The position numbers and the translations under genes are program-made. 64,000 bases of DNA from Lepas anatifera (lineage: Eukaryota; Arthropoda; Thecostraca; Lepadidae), in contig JAOTON010001703.1 of assembly GCA_034440635.1 (NCBI GenBank), positions 702,243-766,242 of the forward strand. The letters run 5' to 3'. Positions 23,623-36,028 of this stretch are shown here, one piece after another. Numbering within the stretch: position 1 is the first letter of the stretch; each line of letters begins with the position of its first letter. The notes below the pieces were generated by a model. It was not told the DNA's origin and made no database searches. It saw only the letters and a list, made by a program, of their open reading frames with translations.

Positions 23623-23783
23623 GTCGGATACAAGTCGGTACAAGCTGGATACAAGTCGGTACAAGTCGGATACAAGTCGGATACAAGTCGGTACAAGTCG
23701 GATACAAGTCGGTACAAGTCGGTACAAGTCGGATACCAGTCGGTACAAGTCGGTACAAGTCGGTAAAAGTCGGTACAAGTCGG
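23623..23783 (+). repeat. 10/11-bp minisatellite, main part
   Basis: About fifteen tandem units alternating GTCGGTACAA (10 bp) and GTCGGATACAA (11 bp). The mixed period lets several frames remain open on both strands, encoding Tyr-Lys-Ser-Asp- or Pro-Thr-Cys-rich repeats without biological support. Confidence 0.95.
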
Positions 23784-26155
23784 TCGTTAATCATTGCGTA
23801 AGCACACGTCACTCTGCACATTGGGCACATTTCCTGTTGTGAAATTTAAGACTCACGAAAAAGAAGTAAGCATGCACTTTCAAAGGTCGCTTTCATGTGG
23901 TCTGAACGGGTGCCAAGGAAGCATCGGCCATTTTTTAGGCTACATTATAACACGACACGGTAAAGCATGACAACGCCAGGTCGCCATTACTCAAACCCAG
24001 CTGTTGAATGTCAGCTTGTAGTGCAATGCCAGAAAATGGTGGGCGAGAGCGCTTTCCCAATCCACTGGACCTGATTGCGTAAGGCTCAGTTCAAATATAT
24101 CCCTAATACCCACCCTCCCAACATGTTCCATCCATACACACACCTGCTGTGTGCACGGGTGAAGTATGAAATCGGAATTGGAGCATTAACCTTGTAAAGC
24201 ATACCTTCCCAGTCGCTCCTGGTTGAATATTTTATTTGTCCCAATGCTCGCCGTTTACGGTTAAATCGGCGTCCTCTGAGCAAAGAGCAGCACGTCTCCG
24301 CGGCCCCTATCGCTTCTTCGCTCTTTGATGTGCTGGTTGGAAGGGGAGAAGACAGGAATTGGATAGAACTTTCACCTGAAAAGGCAAATTTATCATCATA
24401 AAATTTTGCGTCTCGAAAATACATTTCAGAAATTTAGGACGAACGAAATATGAAACAAAGTATTTTTAGTATATTTTATAGAACATTTTCTGGTGTCACA
24501 TTCAATTTCACGCTTTATCATTTCTGTGAATTGTTTTAGAGTGTTTCCTAAAGCTAGAATTCGTTATACCTGTATAAGTTTTAGGTATGTTAAATCACTA
24601 CTTAAACTTGGTAAATTTGTTTTTTTGTTATATTGGCAACCTATCACCTTAAGTGTAGATTGATTTTATGTTTTTATGGTTCAGAATGCTGCTATCTTCG
24701 TACACAGAACCATCTTGTTTTTTTTCTTATATCACCACCCTAGCCTTTTTGTTCTCGTTTTTATTCAGCAATTTCCAGTCCGCCTCCTTCCAGCGTTCCT
24801 CCTATTTACGGATACTCTGGCTGTTATCCGATTCTGGCCCAAAGCTCTGCAACGCAGTGCCATTCAGCTTTAAATCACTCATCTGCACGATCTGTATTGT
24901 CATCCTGTGGTTCGTCAAGCGATAACACGATGGCGACGAATATGAATTGCTAGGAGATCGTAGCTCGTTGTGCATGATATTAAGATGTGTGTGGTGACGG
25001 CAGGGAAGGAGGGTGGGGGGGGAGGGCACGCAGCGCTGTTGGGCTGTGATTAATGTCAGTGAATGAGGCCATACAATTACTATATACTCCCGGCGGAAGC
25101 CGTGACAAAAAAAATCGCCTAGCCTCGGTACCCAATCACTTCTGATGCTGATGAAAATTATTCTGATTGTAAAACGTAGTGAGCGACAATCCTTCACCAC
25201 TTCTTAGCGCTAGACACAAAGTTGGTATATCAATTGGAGGAGTTGTGAAATATCATTTTCAGCGGTTCAATTTGAGTTTGCCTCGTGAATGATTCTGTGC
25301 CAATTTTTTTGTCTGAGAGCGTAGAAATAGACTAATTCAGGGGGCCAGTAGCCCCACTCTCCGCCAATCGAGCCCTCGGCGCCCCCACACTGTGCCTGAG
25401 CATCCAGTGGAACCGCCCCGGTGACCCACTGACATTTGCTTCCCACACTCACCCCCGCCATGCAAGCACAAGCACCCGCACGAAGCTCTTTGGCACCCCT
25501 CCTGATAGATAGCGCTTTATAAGTGGCGGCCCTGGCTGACCCCCCCACCAGCGATCGGAAATCACGTATTTACCTATGAGCGGGAATCATCCGGAAAACC
25601 TTCGAAATGGCTGACATAGTTATTGAAGTAGATATCCTTCTGGAATACTTATATCCTTCTGGAATACCTTGATTTTAAGTGAAGCAAAAATTATAATTAT
25701 TCGAGAGGTAACTTTTGGAATTCTGGTGCATTCGTCCGCCATGCACGGGTTTTTACCATTCCGGGTGATTTTTGTTAGCCGGCAAGGTAGGCGGGCCGTC
25801 GCTGCCCTCCCGGCCCTAGTTCGCTAGTTCCGTAAATACTCCACAGTATGTACCATATGGTGCCTAAATGGTAGCTATAGCTCGTCTTAGAACTTTTGAG
25901 GAAAACAGTATGAAATATCAATCATGCTTGCACCTTCGTACCTACCATTTTTGACCTCCACCGACCTCAATATTAAATTTGATTAGAAAACTCTCTTTGT
26001 CCTGATTTATCCCCCGAAAAGCTTTCACGCTATCGTATTTTCTCTTTATATCTTATTAGTCCAAATAGCCAAGGGGCAGAAACCCTCTCCTCCTTTTTTC
26101 CCTCGCAACAGTAATCTAAGCCAAAATCTGTTTGTTGTTGGCAGAGATAACATTG
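23784..26155. other. No gene recognised
   Basis: Several 60-130 codon frames are present on both strands between 24086 and 25548 without recognisable domains. The G/C-rich stretch around 25340-25550 resembles decayed MITE sequence but has no paired ends. Confidence 0.45.
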
Positions 26156-26495
26156 TATAGTTTTCTTGAAAAGATATGGTGCGGAGTTCGGATGTTCGGA
26201 TATGGTAGTTCGGACTTACTCCACAAGGTGTTTTTGGGTCGGAGCTTTCGTTCTGTATTTACACAGCTTCGTCAGCGAAAGTATCGGATGAGGTGGGATG
26301 GTCAGCAAGAGTCTCAAGAGAAAGTAAAGTTTGGCATAGTCACGTCACAACAATAAATAGTAACTTCTGGGAAAGACCTAAAAATCACACCTATAATAGT
26401 TAAAGGGATACTAAAAAGAAGGGGGAGGCGCCTAAAGCAAGGTTACAGTAGCGAATAACAGATTTTAAGCTTCTCTGAGTATAATAACCCACACG

Positions 26496-26710
26496 CATTG
26501 GCGGACGCAGGGGGGTGCATTCCGGTCATGGCCCCCAAAAGCGCCGGAGGGGGCAAACTATCTTTTGGCCCCCAAACGCCGGATAAATTTTTGAAAAAAG
26601 GTGTTTATACTAGGTCTGTAGAGCAAAAAAATATTCGCTCCTATCCCCCCCCAGGACGAGGGGCAGACATGGGTTTGGCCCCTCAAAACTCGGGTCTGCG
26701 TCCGCCCCTG
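26496..26710 (+). mobile_element. hAT-type MITE in left Penelope arm
   Basis: The 8-bp target duplication CCCACACG is perfect on both sides (26488-26495 and 26711-26718). The ends are CATTGGCGGACGCAGG and, on the complement, CAGGGGCGGACGCAGA. The 215-bp interior has GGCCCC-rich subterminal words. Length, ends and 8-bp duplication fit a hAT non-autonomous element; the right Penelope arm lacks this insertion, so it came later. Confidence 0.9.
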
Positions 26711-26720
26711 CCCACACGAG

Positions 26721-26721
<1 letters not shown>

Positions 26722-26811
<90 letters not shown>
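26722..26811 (+). repeat. (CA)n microsatellite in left Penelope arm
   Basis: About 90 bp of CA repeat. It sits at the position that corresponds, in inverted orientation, to the (GT)n at 29204-29305 in the right arm. Confidence 0.98.
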
Positions 26812-26814
<3 letters not shown>

Positions 26815-27180
26815 TTTTATGAATGTTATATAGAAATAGGCTTAAAACTGGCTTCTAACATATTTCTACGTGGAAGTCAAGGTATAAAAACACATCTTAG
26901 AAACAGATTCGGCGTATGATTGGAAGCCATCTCTCATTTAAGAGAGTGCCTGAATTTTGTTAACATTAGCATCGTTCGGTGAGGTGAGTATGGTCTCTCG
27001 CCGCCCCACTGATTGTATGTAGGCCGACTCCATGGGCAGTCGCATATGGTGAGGAGAAGTGTGATTGAGGATGTTGACGTCCGAGAAGGCTGGAGTACTT
27101 CGTAGGTGTCTTTCAGCTATCTAAGTGTCTTTCAGCTTCGTAAGTGTCTAAGTGTCTTACAGCTGTCTTTACTTCGTAAG

Positions 27181-29051
27181 ACAGCTGTCACCAGTGATGC
27201 TATTACTGCCTTCTCGAACAAAGCAGAGACTATCTTAAGCCGTGCTATCAACCAGCCGCGACCCAAACCATCAGGATCCATCACTCAGGCTCTTACATAT
27301 CCTGCTAAAGACAGCTCCAGAGTTGCTGTACCAGCCGACAAAGCCCACGCATTAGTAGTGATTGACCGGCAAGATCATACTGCTGCTCTCCTTTGTATAC
27401 TTCAATCATCAATTTACGAAGAGGTTTCGTCTGGTCCTGCAGAAGTTTTCGCAGGAAAATTTAATGATCATCTCCTACCCGTTTTCGCCGGTCCAGCCGT
27501 TCGTGGTAAGCGGCGTGACTAAGTACTAAAGCGCAGAGACGGAGAAGGTTACAAACTGTATCGTCGACTATCTAAAACACACGGTCGCTGCGGCCCATTC
27601 TACGCACTGGTGAAACCGCACAAGTACCCCGGCCCACCGACAATAGAAGATGATAGACTACTTTGGACTCCAAACCTCAAGTTAAGACTCATCTGCCCAC
27701 CTCACCGTAGCGCAGACTTTGAGCTGACCAAACACCTAACACTATGCCTGAATATCCTCCCGAAACCTGCACATCCTATCAAGTCACCTAAACAAGTTTT
27801 GGAAATGTTACAAGAGCAAGGCCACGTCGCCAACAACTGTCGCATTGTTTCTTTAGACGTTGAAGCTATGCTTCCTTCAATACCTACCAATCAGGCCATA
27901 CCCTTCATTCGCGATCCCCTGCAGACCCACAAGGAAGCTCTCACCGACGTTACTTGCTTGACACCAGATGCAGTTGCTGACCTCCTTCACCTCTCAATCC
28001 GCAATTGGCATGTGTTATTCAAGACGGTGATAAACAGAGGTGGTTCCGACAAACTTCTGGTCTTGGAATGGGTAAAAGCTACTCGCCTATAGCAGCTGAT
28101 TTGCTTATGGGCAAATGGGAAACCAATTTCCAGCACCTGGCTTCTATCTGCAGCGTCCAAGTCTACAAATTTTGTAGGTACGCATATCATTATCTGGTTT
28201 TACTTCAGGGAGATGATGCTGCCCTCAAAACTTGGGTGGAACAACTAAACAGCCAAAATCCCAACATAAAGTTAGCCAAAGAAGTCGAAGTGAACCGCGT
28301 GATTCCCTACCTAGGCATCCTAATCACAAGAGAACACAACAAGTTTATAACAAAAGTGTACCGAAAAACATGTACAATTAATCAAGTGCCGGCATTCGAG
28401 TCTTACACAGAAAGACTGTATCAGAGATCAGCAGTCAGATCCGACTGCATCCGAGCCTTTCGATACTGCTCCAGGCCCAGTGACTGCAGTAAAATCGTTC
28501 ATCGACTCTGTGACTATAAAAACCAGGGCGAATCTCAAGCTCAAGGCTGGTCATCCTGCACCCCCGACTAAAAAGATACAGGGAAGCCTTCCACCCGTCT
28601 CTCCGTACCTTTTGCAGGGAAATGTTTCTACCAACTTAAGAGAGAAACCAGCAAAGTTCGCATACAACTTGTGTCAAAACCACTGCACACCGTGGGATCT
28701 TTGTTGCGCAGCAAGGCCAAACACCAGCTGCCTAAGCCACAAAACAGGAACGTTGTATACCTCATCGCATGTTCCTGCAAGATACGAGGTGAAAATTTCA
28801 TATACATCCGAGAGAACGACCAAGAAATTCAGTCTCGAGTGCAGGAACATCGCAACAGCTTGAAAGGTCAAGTACCCTCTAAACTGAAGGCTTCAGCCTT
28901 CAGCTACCATAGACAGTGTACTCGAGCCTTCTCGGACGTCAAAATACTCAATCACACTGCCCCATCACCATATGCGACTGCTCATGGAGTCGGCCTACAT
29001 ACACTCAGTGGGCCGGCGAGAGGCCATACTCACCTCACCGAACGATGCTAG
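27181..29051 (+). pseudogene. Penelope-like reverse transcriptase/GIY-YIG pseudogene, copy A
   Basis: The fragments read in order: an N-terminal block with VPADKAHALVVIDR (about 27330-27372), the typical PLE pre-RT motif; an in-frame TAA at 27520-27522; then RT blocks containing KPHKYPGPP and RIVSLDVEAML; a frameshift near 28015; the GLGMGKSYSPIAADLLMGKWE region; the position of the catalytic Y-x-D-D (about 28178-28190), which here reads Tyr-Ala-Tyr-His; the PYLGILITRE block; a 47-nt deletion near 28492 relative to copy B; and a C-terminal GIY-YIG-like endonuclease (NVVYLIACSC ... FIYIREN ... RVQEH) ending at 29051. Reading-frame breaks plus the missing aspartates make this copy non-functional. 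It belongs to the endonuclease-bearing PLEs; the clade is not assigned. Confidence 0.88.
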
Positions 29052-29201
29052 TGTTAACAGAAATTCAGGCACTCTCTTAAATGAGGGATGGCTTCCAACC
29101 ATACGCCGAATCTGTTCCTAAGATGTGTTTTTATACTTTGACCTTTACATGTAGAAATATGTTAGGAACCAGCTTTAACTTATTTCTATATAACATTCAT
29201 A

Positions 29202-29305
<104 letters not shown>

Positions 29306-29587
29306 CGTGTGGGCTGTTATACTTAGAGAAACTTAAAATCTGTTATTTGCTACTGTTAACTTGCTTTAGACGCCTTTTGGCCCCCTTTTGATTATCCATT
29401 TATTTAATATAGATGTGATTTTAAGGTCTTTCCTAGAAGGTACTGTTTCTTGCCGTCACGTGGCTATGCCAAACTTTAAATTCACTCCAGACTCTTGTTG
29501 AACCATCCCACCTCATCCGATACTTTCGCTGACGAAGCTGTGTAAATACAGAACGAAAGCTCCGACCCAAAAACACCTTGTGGAGTA

Positions 29588-30168
29588 GGGTAGAGTGGGG
29601 TAACGCACCCACCTGGGTAAGACGCCTACTACTATGTCCAGGCTGATGTAAGAACTGTATCATCCATCTAATATTTTTTCTGATAGCGGCCCTTCTGATC
29701 CCGTCCTGGGCATGATTGGATGCGCCTAGTAAACTCCGGTATTTTTCAGCAAACATTTGTTGATTTTTGCATCTCCGGACATAAAAACAATCTGCCTTGA
29801 AGTTGCGATTGCACTCTATGATGTAAATGTGCTCACCCTACCAACTTTGTCACTGAATTGTCTTACAACGTAAGTATGATGATATTCCTATTTTTTCCGT
29901 GAAGCAAAGGTCCAATATACGCTGGGAGATTTATGACGGCCTTTTAATCGGCTTGGGCGTTTTACCCCGCTATCGGGGTAAAACGCCTTTTACACGGTCT
30001 CAAGAAAAATATATTTTGCACACTTTGCATCGTGTCGAATCCCCAAATTTCTATCTGAGTGTAGAAAACGATTAAAGAACTTAACGAAGAAAAATAAAGT
30101 AATTCCGTCCAGACATTTCACAACAGACGAATTCTCCCTTAGCGTATGCATCTTACCCCACTCTACCC
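29588..30168 (+). mobile_element. TA-flanked MITE in right Penelope arm (Tc1/mariner type)
   Basis: The ends are GGGTAGAGTGGGGTAA and its complement TTACCCCACTCTACCC, each flanked by TA (29586-29587 and 30169-30170). In the uninterrupted left arm the site reads, on the complement, GTGGAGTAAGTCCGAAC; removing the 581-bp insert and one TA restores exactly this. The interior also has GGGTAAAACGCC-type subterminal motifs near 29940-30000. No transposase is encoded. It inserted after the Penelope arms formed. Confidence 0.93.
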
Positions 30169-30199
30169 TAAGTCCGAACGACCATATCCCAATCGTCAC

Positions 30200-32990
30200 A
30201 CAGATCGTCACATAGAATCCGGACTTCGGCGAAAGTCTCCCGGCACCCGGCTGCTTTCCATTCCAGCTCCAGTTCGCACGGCTCAGATTTTGGGACCAAG
30301 TGATAAGATTGGGCACATCACTAATATCTGCTGTTTTTTTTAGATAGCGTCTATACCTTTAGAGCTCCGAATCGAGTTTTCTGTCTGCATTACCAGCTCT
30401 CCTCGCTTGACGTCCCTGGCGGCTGAGCGGCTGTCTGCACCTTCAGGGCCGTTTCGAGTACCGAGCTGTGATTGGTGAACCAGTGAATGCGAGTTTCTGT
30501 TGCCATGGTGTTACTGTGGCACCCAATCTTGGCAGAGTATGGTATCACGTGATCTGTGACGTCACCTGCGTGTTTCGACTTGTGGTTGTCTTTGTTAGGC
30601 GATGAAGCGGCAAACATTATTCAAAGACGCACGAGCCCTGGAGGCTGGGCGTCTAAAATCACCATCATGATGAAGCGGCAAGTGGTATTAAGCGACGGAT
30701 GAGTGGAGTATTTTAACACCATTCAATTTGTTTTGTTAAAAGGGCCGTTTGGTTCAGGAGGCAATAGCTATTAAGACTATTGCCCAAGCCTACCATTTGA
30801 TCCGAAAATATCAACCCGGGCAGCGTCTGAACTCCCACGAAAACACTGGGTGCCTCACCGTAGTTCGGTTCTTTCTGCCGATTAAAAACGTGTAGACTAT
30901 ATCTATGCTGTCCGTTTTAGGATTTTTTTAACAAGGACCGTACTCTGATCTAATCCATTCGTAGGCACATACAAACTTACACGTATGTAAGTGCGTATAC
31001 GCCAATATATTCTTCCGCGCCTAGCCAAGCTCAGCTTAGGACAAGCGTAGCCGGGCCGGACGGTCTGTTGTGCCTACTGAGATCCGAATTCTGATTTGGT
31101 CCAACGTACGCAGTGCGTATGTCTGCCAGAAATCAGAACAGAAATTATTACGCACGCACCAGATCAGCATGCTACCCCCGGCCAGCTGCGTTCTACTGCC
31201 TGACAGCCAACACTGCGTTTTCGAGCGTTGAGCCTGATGGAATCGGATTTTCTGTCGGAATACCACTGCGATACAAATAGCATGCGCGCTGCAATGGCGG
31301 CTTCTCGCTATCAGCTATAAGCTGGGAAAGCAATTACGCTGGAACTGGACCTCGGCTAGAAACGCGGGGTTGCCTGTCACCAGGAAAACACCCGCGAAGG
31401 CCTAAGCTGCTGACGATCTGCGGAATGATTTTCACAAGTGTAAGCTGGTGCGGTGGGATCACGCACCGAAGTTTTTAATGGGGCTGCAATAAAATAAATC
31501 ATTTTATCGTGTATGTGCTCCCTGGAGAGCACAGCCAACCCTGTCTAATAGACTTCCCGCAATAACGGATAAACGAGCGAATACAAAACAGTACGACTTT
31601 ATCTACTACTCAACTCGATATTTTTATCTCTGATTATTTAAACAACTTTGCTCGAATTCTAGGTTTTGTTATTGTAGATCAGAAAGTTTTCCATGGTGAT
31701 TTGGCTTAGTCTGAAACCCCGAAATTCTGGCATTGAAGTATCGTTGCATGCACGCCGTAGGTCTATCAACTAGTGTACTACATTCAGTGACAAGATTTAA
31801 TATAGAACGAAAAAATCGTTTGACTTCCGCAAGAGGAATGTGAAAATCGGTTCCTAAAAGATCAAAGACGCTGCGTACAGCACATATGTATGCGTATCCT
31901 AGAATGTGCGAGCGGTGTCAGAGACCCTCACCAACAGCAGAGCATCAATAGAATATAAACCATTCAACGCAGGGCTGCAAGGTTAGTAATGATCAATTAC
32001 CAAGTAATGGCCAACGTCGCATCAATGTTGAAGCAACTCAAACAAGACTACCTGATGAGCGACGGTGCGGAGCTCGGCGGACAATGCTTTATAAAATCAA
32101 CCACGACATGACAGGTGGAGAAAGCCTAGGGGAGGGGAGTTGCCGATCTAGACCTTTTCGCCCCCGGAGGTTATTAACCTCTTCACCCACGGAAGGGCAC
32201 CCCAAAACGACGAGTGTATCGTGGTAATTCCCGCCCTCTGGCTACAACGGCCGCTCAAGCTACCAGCTGATATTTTATCTCGTAGGAAGATTTAGAAGAG
32301 CTTGCAACTCCCCCATTGTGTATCGGCATCCCCTTAAACATCCGCTGTCCAATGAAACGTCACCTCCCACTTTCCCCAGAACACGCCTGGCGTCGCCTCT
32401 GCAACTCTCGGGATCAAATGGTGCCCCCTGGCCCAAGAGCTCATCCCGGATACAAAACCTGCACTTGGCCGACTTTCATCGTCCGCCACCCTCCTTTACT
32501 ATCCGCCCTCCGGGTCCTGAATCGTCTTCCACTTGCTGCTTTTCCCCCGCTTGTATCTCCAACCCTTTCCTGTCGCTTTCTGCCCTATGACGCTGCAATT
32601 CTGTACTGGGAAGCCAATATTTCCGATACAGGGCCAGAAAAAGCTAAGAAAGAAAGCTAATGACGTGATACAAAGTTTAATCCGAACATAATATATGGAA
32701 ACGAAATAAAATAAATCACGACGGAAAACGGCTAGAAGCTAAAGTGCTTAATCCCACAACCAATTTCCAGTAGCATTTCAGGCTATCGATTGAATAACGT
32801 TTTCCATGAAGTACAGGTTAGGACAGTTTTGGCCATCCTAGCCGATGCAAAAATTTATGACAAGTTTATCAGTAAGGACGCTCTTTTTGTTTCAGGTGCA
32901 AAAGAAAAGGCGTGCCTTACCCGAGCAATGATACCGTCATGCAAAAAAGACTGATTTTCAATTACTTCTAAGCTCGGCTGAGGACTCTTA
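30200..32990. other. No gene recognised; one promoter-like patch
   Basis: Apart from the TF-site cluster near 30470-30565, I see only short frames. A proline-rich pair of overlapping frames at 32316-32660 is pyrimidine-rich sequence without a known domain. Confidence 0.4.
30465..30570. promoter_or_regulatory. Candidate promoter-like cluster (CCAAT, E-box, CRE)
   Basis: Within about 100 bp there are an inverted CCAAT (GATTGGT, 30470-30476), a palindromic E-box TCACGTGA (30545-30552) and a full cAMP-response palindrome TGACGTCA (30557-30564). No TATA box, no adjoining gene. Such short motifs arise by chance, so this is a weak call. Confidence 0.2.
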
Positions 32991-32992
32991 GT

Positions 32993-33140
32993 CGGGGCTG
33001 GAAATCTCTTCTCGATCTAAAGGAGGGGGGTCATACATGTGCTAACACTGGCAGGGTGATACAAACCCTGTAAAAAGTTTATGGGAGATTTAAAATCCAA
33101 GGGGGTTCTGATCCCCGACGCACCCGCGGTCTCCACCCCT
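32993..33140 (-). mobile_element. Small MITE, copy related to 39012-39155 (degenerate)
   Basis: Reads inverted relative to 39012-39155: GGCTGGAAATCTCTTCTCGA at the left, then GGAGGGGGGTCA, GTGCTAACACTGGCA, and a right end near CTCCACCCCTG. Both outer ends are mutated and no target duplication was found. Confidence 0.55.
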
Positions 33141-33144
33141 GACC

Positions 33145-33855
33145 GTGGACATAAGATCTGCGCCACTCAACATGTGGTAATCGTCGGTATATCTCAGCTC
33201 CGACATTTCTTGTGTAAGTATGTGTGGATGTGTGCTTGCGAAATGATGCATGTCTCTAAAAACCAATGTAAAAGTGCACAAATGTTTCTCTGTCAGCAGA
33301 TATGGTGGCAGAACAAGTCTGAACACTTTTATGGCAGTACCTGTTCAATGCTTATAGAAAATGAAGGGCACATTTAACATAAAAACAGATGAAAACTTTG
33401 AGAAATATTGAATATTTCTAGTTTTGAGGGAAGATGAGAACATCCTTGCTGAACTGCCTTAAAAATAAAAAAAAATAGAAGAAATGAGTTCCTTTTTAGG
33501 CACTCACCAAGCAAAGAAACTGTTATCTGCTAAAAAGAGCTAGGGAAGTTTGATGTTTTAATTTAAGGGGTTCATCTGGCATAACACCCGCCTCTATATT
33601 TGCATCCAGTAGAGACTAGAGTGCAAAAATATGCCTCTAATATAAGGTACACCTACTATTTGTAAGGAGCATATGTTTTCTTGGGTAGAGTATCATCTTT
33701 ACAAGTTACAATGTTGTAGGTGATCAGTCTTTCTTCTCATTTGGACAGAAAATCGTCATCTGCGCACAGTCAAGCACTGCCAATAGCATACTTGCAAACT
33801 ACCTTCCCGCCTTTGCTACATACCCAGAGAGAAGCCTTTTGCGGCCGTTACAGTC
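33145..33855. other. No gene recognised
   Basis: AT-rich sequence without convincing features. Confidence 0.45.
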
Positions 33856-33866
33856 CTGCCACTTTC

Positions 33867-34764
33867 TAGGGATGTCAATCCCGAGATCGGGATCCCAGGA
33901 TCCCCGTATTTTCACCAATCCCGAATCCCGGGATCGGACCTCTCGTAATCCCAGGATCCCGAAATTGTTCCGTCGCATCTTCAAGCTCTGCTGACCAGCA
34001 AAAACTATACAGAACCATGGTCTTCTGCTCAAAATAAGACATCTTAGTAGGTTTTGATCATGAAACCACCATTTAGCTGTAAAACAGCTTTGAGTGCAGG
34101 CAAATAGTAATGTAAATCGGTGCCGTAGCCAGACTATCTTTGGGCAGCACAGAATCTGTTATTGGCCTGCTTATCTGAATGTATCCTTCAGCTTTGCAGC
34201 TTTCTTCATGGGACGCCAAGCACGCATCCAGACATGGGGGTATTTAGAACAATGAATGGGGTATTCAGACAACACCGGGCTTGGTGTTCTAAAAATATGT
34301 TAATTGTGCCCAGGAGAAAGTATCGACTATTCGTGCTGTGCTGAGGCCGAATCATGCACCATGCTCCTTATAATTTTTAGCTGGCACCGCCCATGCACGT
34401 GCCGGCACGCATGGGGAAATAAACGAATGGGCAGGCGCGGTCAAATATTTCCGATTTTAAATCACTTGCTAACCGAGCTCCTGGCACTTTTGAGGCATTG
34501 CTTGTCACTCGCTGATGCTTGAGGTTCCACTCTTTTATCTAGGTCCCCCTTTAATATCATGCAAACGATTACTGTAGCCGAAATTGAAAAAAATTATCAA
34601 ACACCAAATGTGCAAGTTAAGCTTTGGCTGGATACGACAAATATTTTATTCATCTATATTTATTAATAGAAAATAAATTCCGGAATACAGGGATATCCCT
34701 GGATAAACCTTTTGCCATCCCGAAAGCCCGGGATCAGGAAAGGATCACAGGATGGACATCCTTA
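33867..34764 (+). mobile_element. hAT-type non-autonomous element, 898 bp
   Basis: Flanked by CCACTTTC (33859-33866) and CCACTTAC (34765-34772), a 7/8 matching 8-bp target duplication. The left end TAGGGATGTCAATCCC and the right complement TAAGGATGTCCATCCT form imperfect terminal inverted repeats; subterminal GGGATCC/GATCGGGAT words are repeated at both ends. No transposase frame was seen, so it was probably moved by a related autonomous hAT element. Confidence 0.75.
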
Positions 34765-34772
34765 CCACTTAC

Positions 34773-35728
34773 ATTGCTGGTGCATCAAGCCCTTGATCGC
34801 TCTAAGTGAACTCTAGATGAGTTAAGTGATAACGAAAGCATCTTAGTTTGGCCAGAGAGGTACTTGAATATTCATGTCTGTCGTATCACAAAGGCCAATT
34901 AAATTTAGCAAGTAGCCCTTAGGATGGTAAAGGTAGGGCCATTGATCTTGCTTTCTGGTCGCTCTAGGTTAGAAATTCAAGATCATGGTATGAGAGGAGA
35001 TAACGCAGCCTTTTCCCGGCTGGAAAAATGTGAAACTGTTGCCCATTCTCTCGGCGCCAATTGATCCACTACTTAAAAACTGAAGAGGGGGATTATAGGC
35101 ACATCAGCAGTTAAAAGCTGTATAGTGCCTAACATAAATAGCTTTGAGTTGGGATGCACCCTTAAGTGCATTTCCGAAACCGCTCTTGAGCACAGCTCCA
35201 CAACTGCCCTTAAGCTAAGCAATTAATTCTTAGTTGTGCATCCGCCCTCAGGCTAAACAATTAATTCACACTTCCAAAACTGCAGTGTAGCATTTAACAT
35301 AATCAGGCAGGTGTGAAATTTGAAAGGACGGATTAAAAGCACTCGACCAAACGATGCAATTACGCTTTGATGTAATCCAGTTCCATTTTCTGTGTTTACG
35401 GACAGGTGTGCTCGTCACCACTGGCCGACCAAAAACAACCCGAGTCTTTACATATACTTGGCATAACAGAGCACTTGGCCCAGAAGGATTTTGTCAAAAT
35501 AGTGGCCCCATAGCTCTCCCTAGTATCGAGAGTTCTTCATCTTAAGCTAATTGGCAACGAAATTCCTTACCAGTTGCCAGAAGTTCAGCCATAGGCGGCG
35601 GAACGAGATTATCACCAGGGCACCATGCACACCCTTAAATTATTGATTTTAACACTAACACTATGACGTTGACTGGAATGAAATAGGTTGAAAAGAAAAA
35701 AGGAAAATAATATATTGGCTAGTCAATT
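34773..35728. other. No gene recognised
   Basis: Includes a near repeat of TTAAGCTAAGCAATTAATTC / TCAGGCTAAACAATTAATTC (35210 and 35250). No coding signal seen. Confidence 0.45.
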
Positions 35729-35730
35729 AG

Positions 35731-35905
35731 TCGGAGGCCCGGTGGTGTTGTGGCTAGCGGGCTCGCTTTCCACGCAGCCGACCCGGGTTCAAGGCTCAGC
35801 GGATTAGCAAGCTGGCTCCCGAGAAACCCTTCCAACAGGGCAAAGAGTTGGTGACGCCATATAACCATGGAAATTATTGCTTCGAAAAGGCCCTCTCCTC
35901 CCCGA
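35731..35905 (+). mobile_element. SINE family B, copy 2 (tRNA-derived)
   Basis: The head GGTGGTGTTGTGGCTAGCGG resembles a tRNA A-box region; the B-box-like GGTTCAAGGCT is at 35786-35796, followed by the shared tail CCAACAGGGCAAAGAGTTGG and GTGACGCCAT. It matches 47765-47945 (minus strand) and, more weakly, 5768-5955. Confidence 0.7.
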
Positions 35906-36028
35906 AAAAAAATCATTTTCTTTACCATGTTTATACTGGTCTATTATTTCTGCATGTATTAGTGATCTAGAAGTAGTAACTGATAATATTTTATCTGTAG
36001 CTAGAACGTATACTGTATTTATAATACG

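Noticed and set aside
27702..27890. Minus-strand frame inside Penelope element A
   Set aside because: It is antisense to the reverse transcriptase pseudogene and has no independent support.
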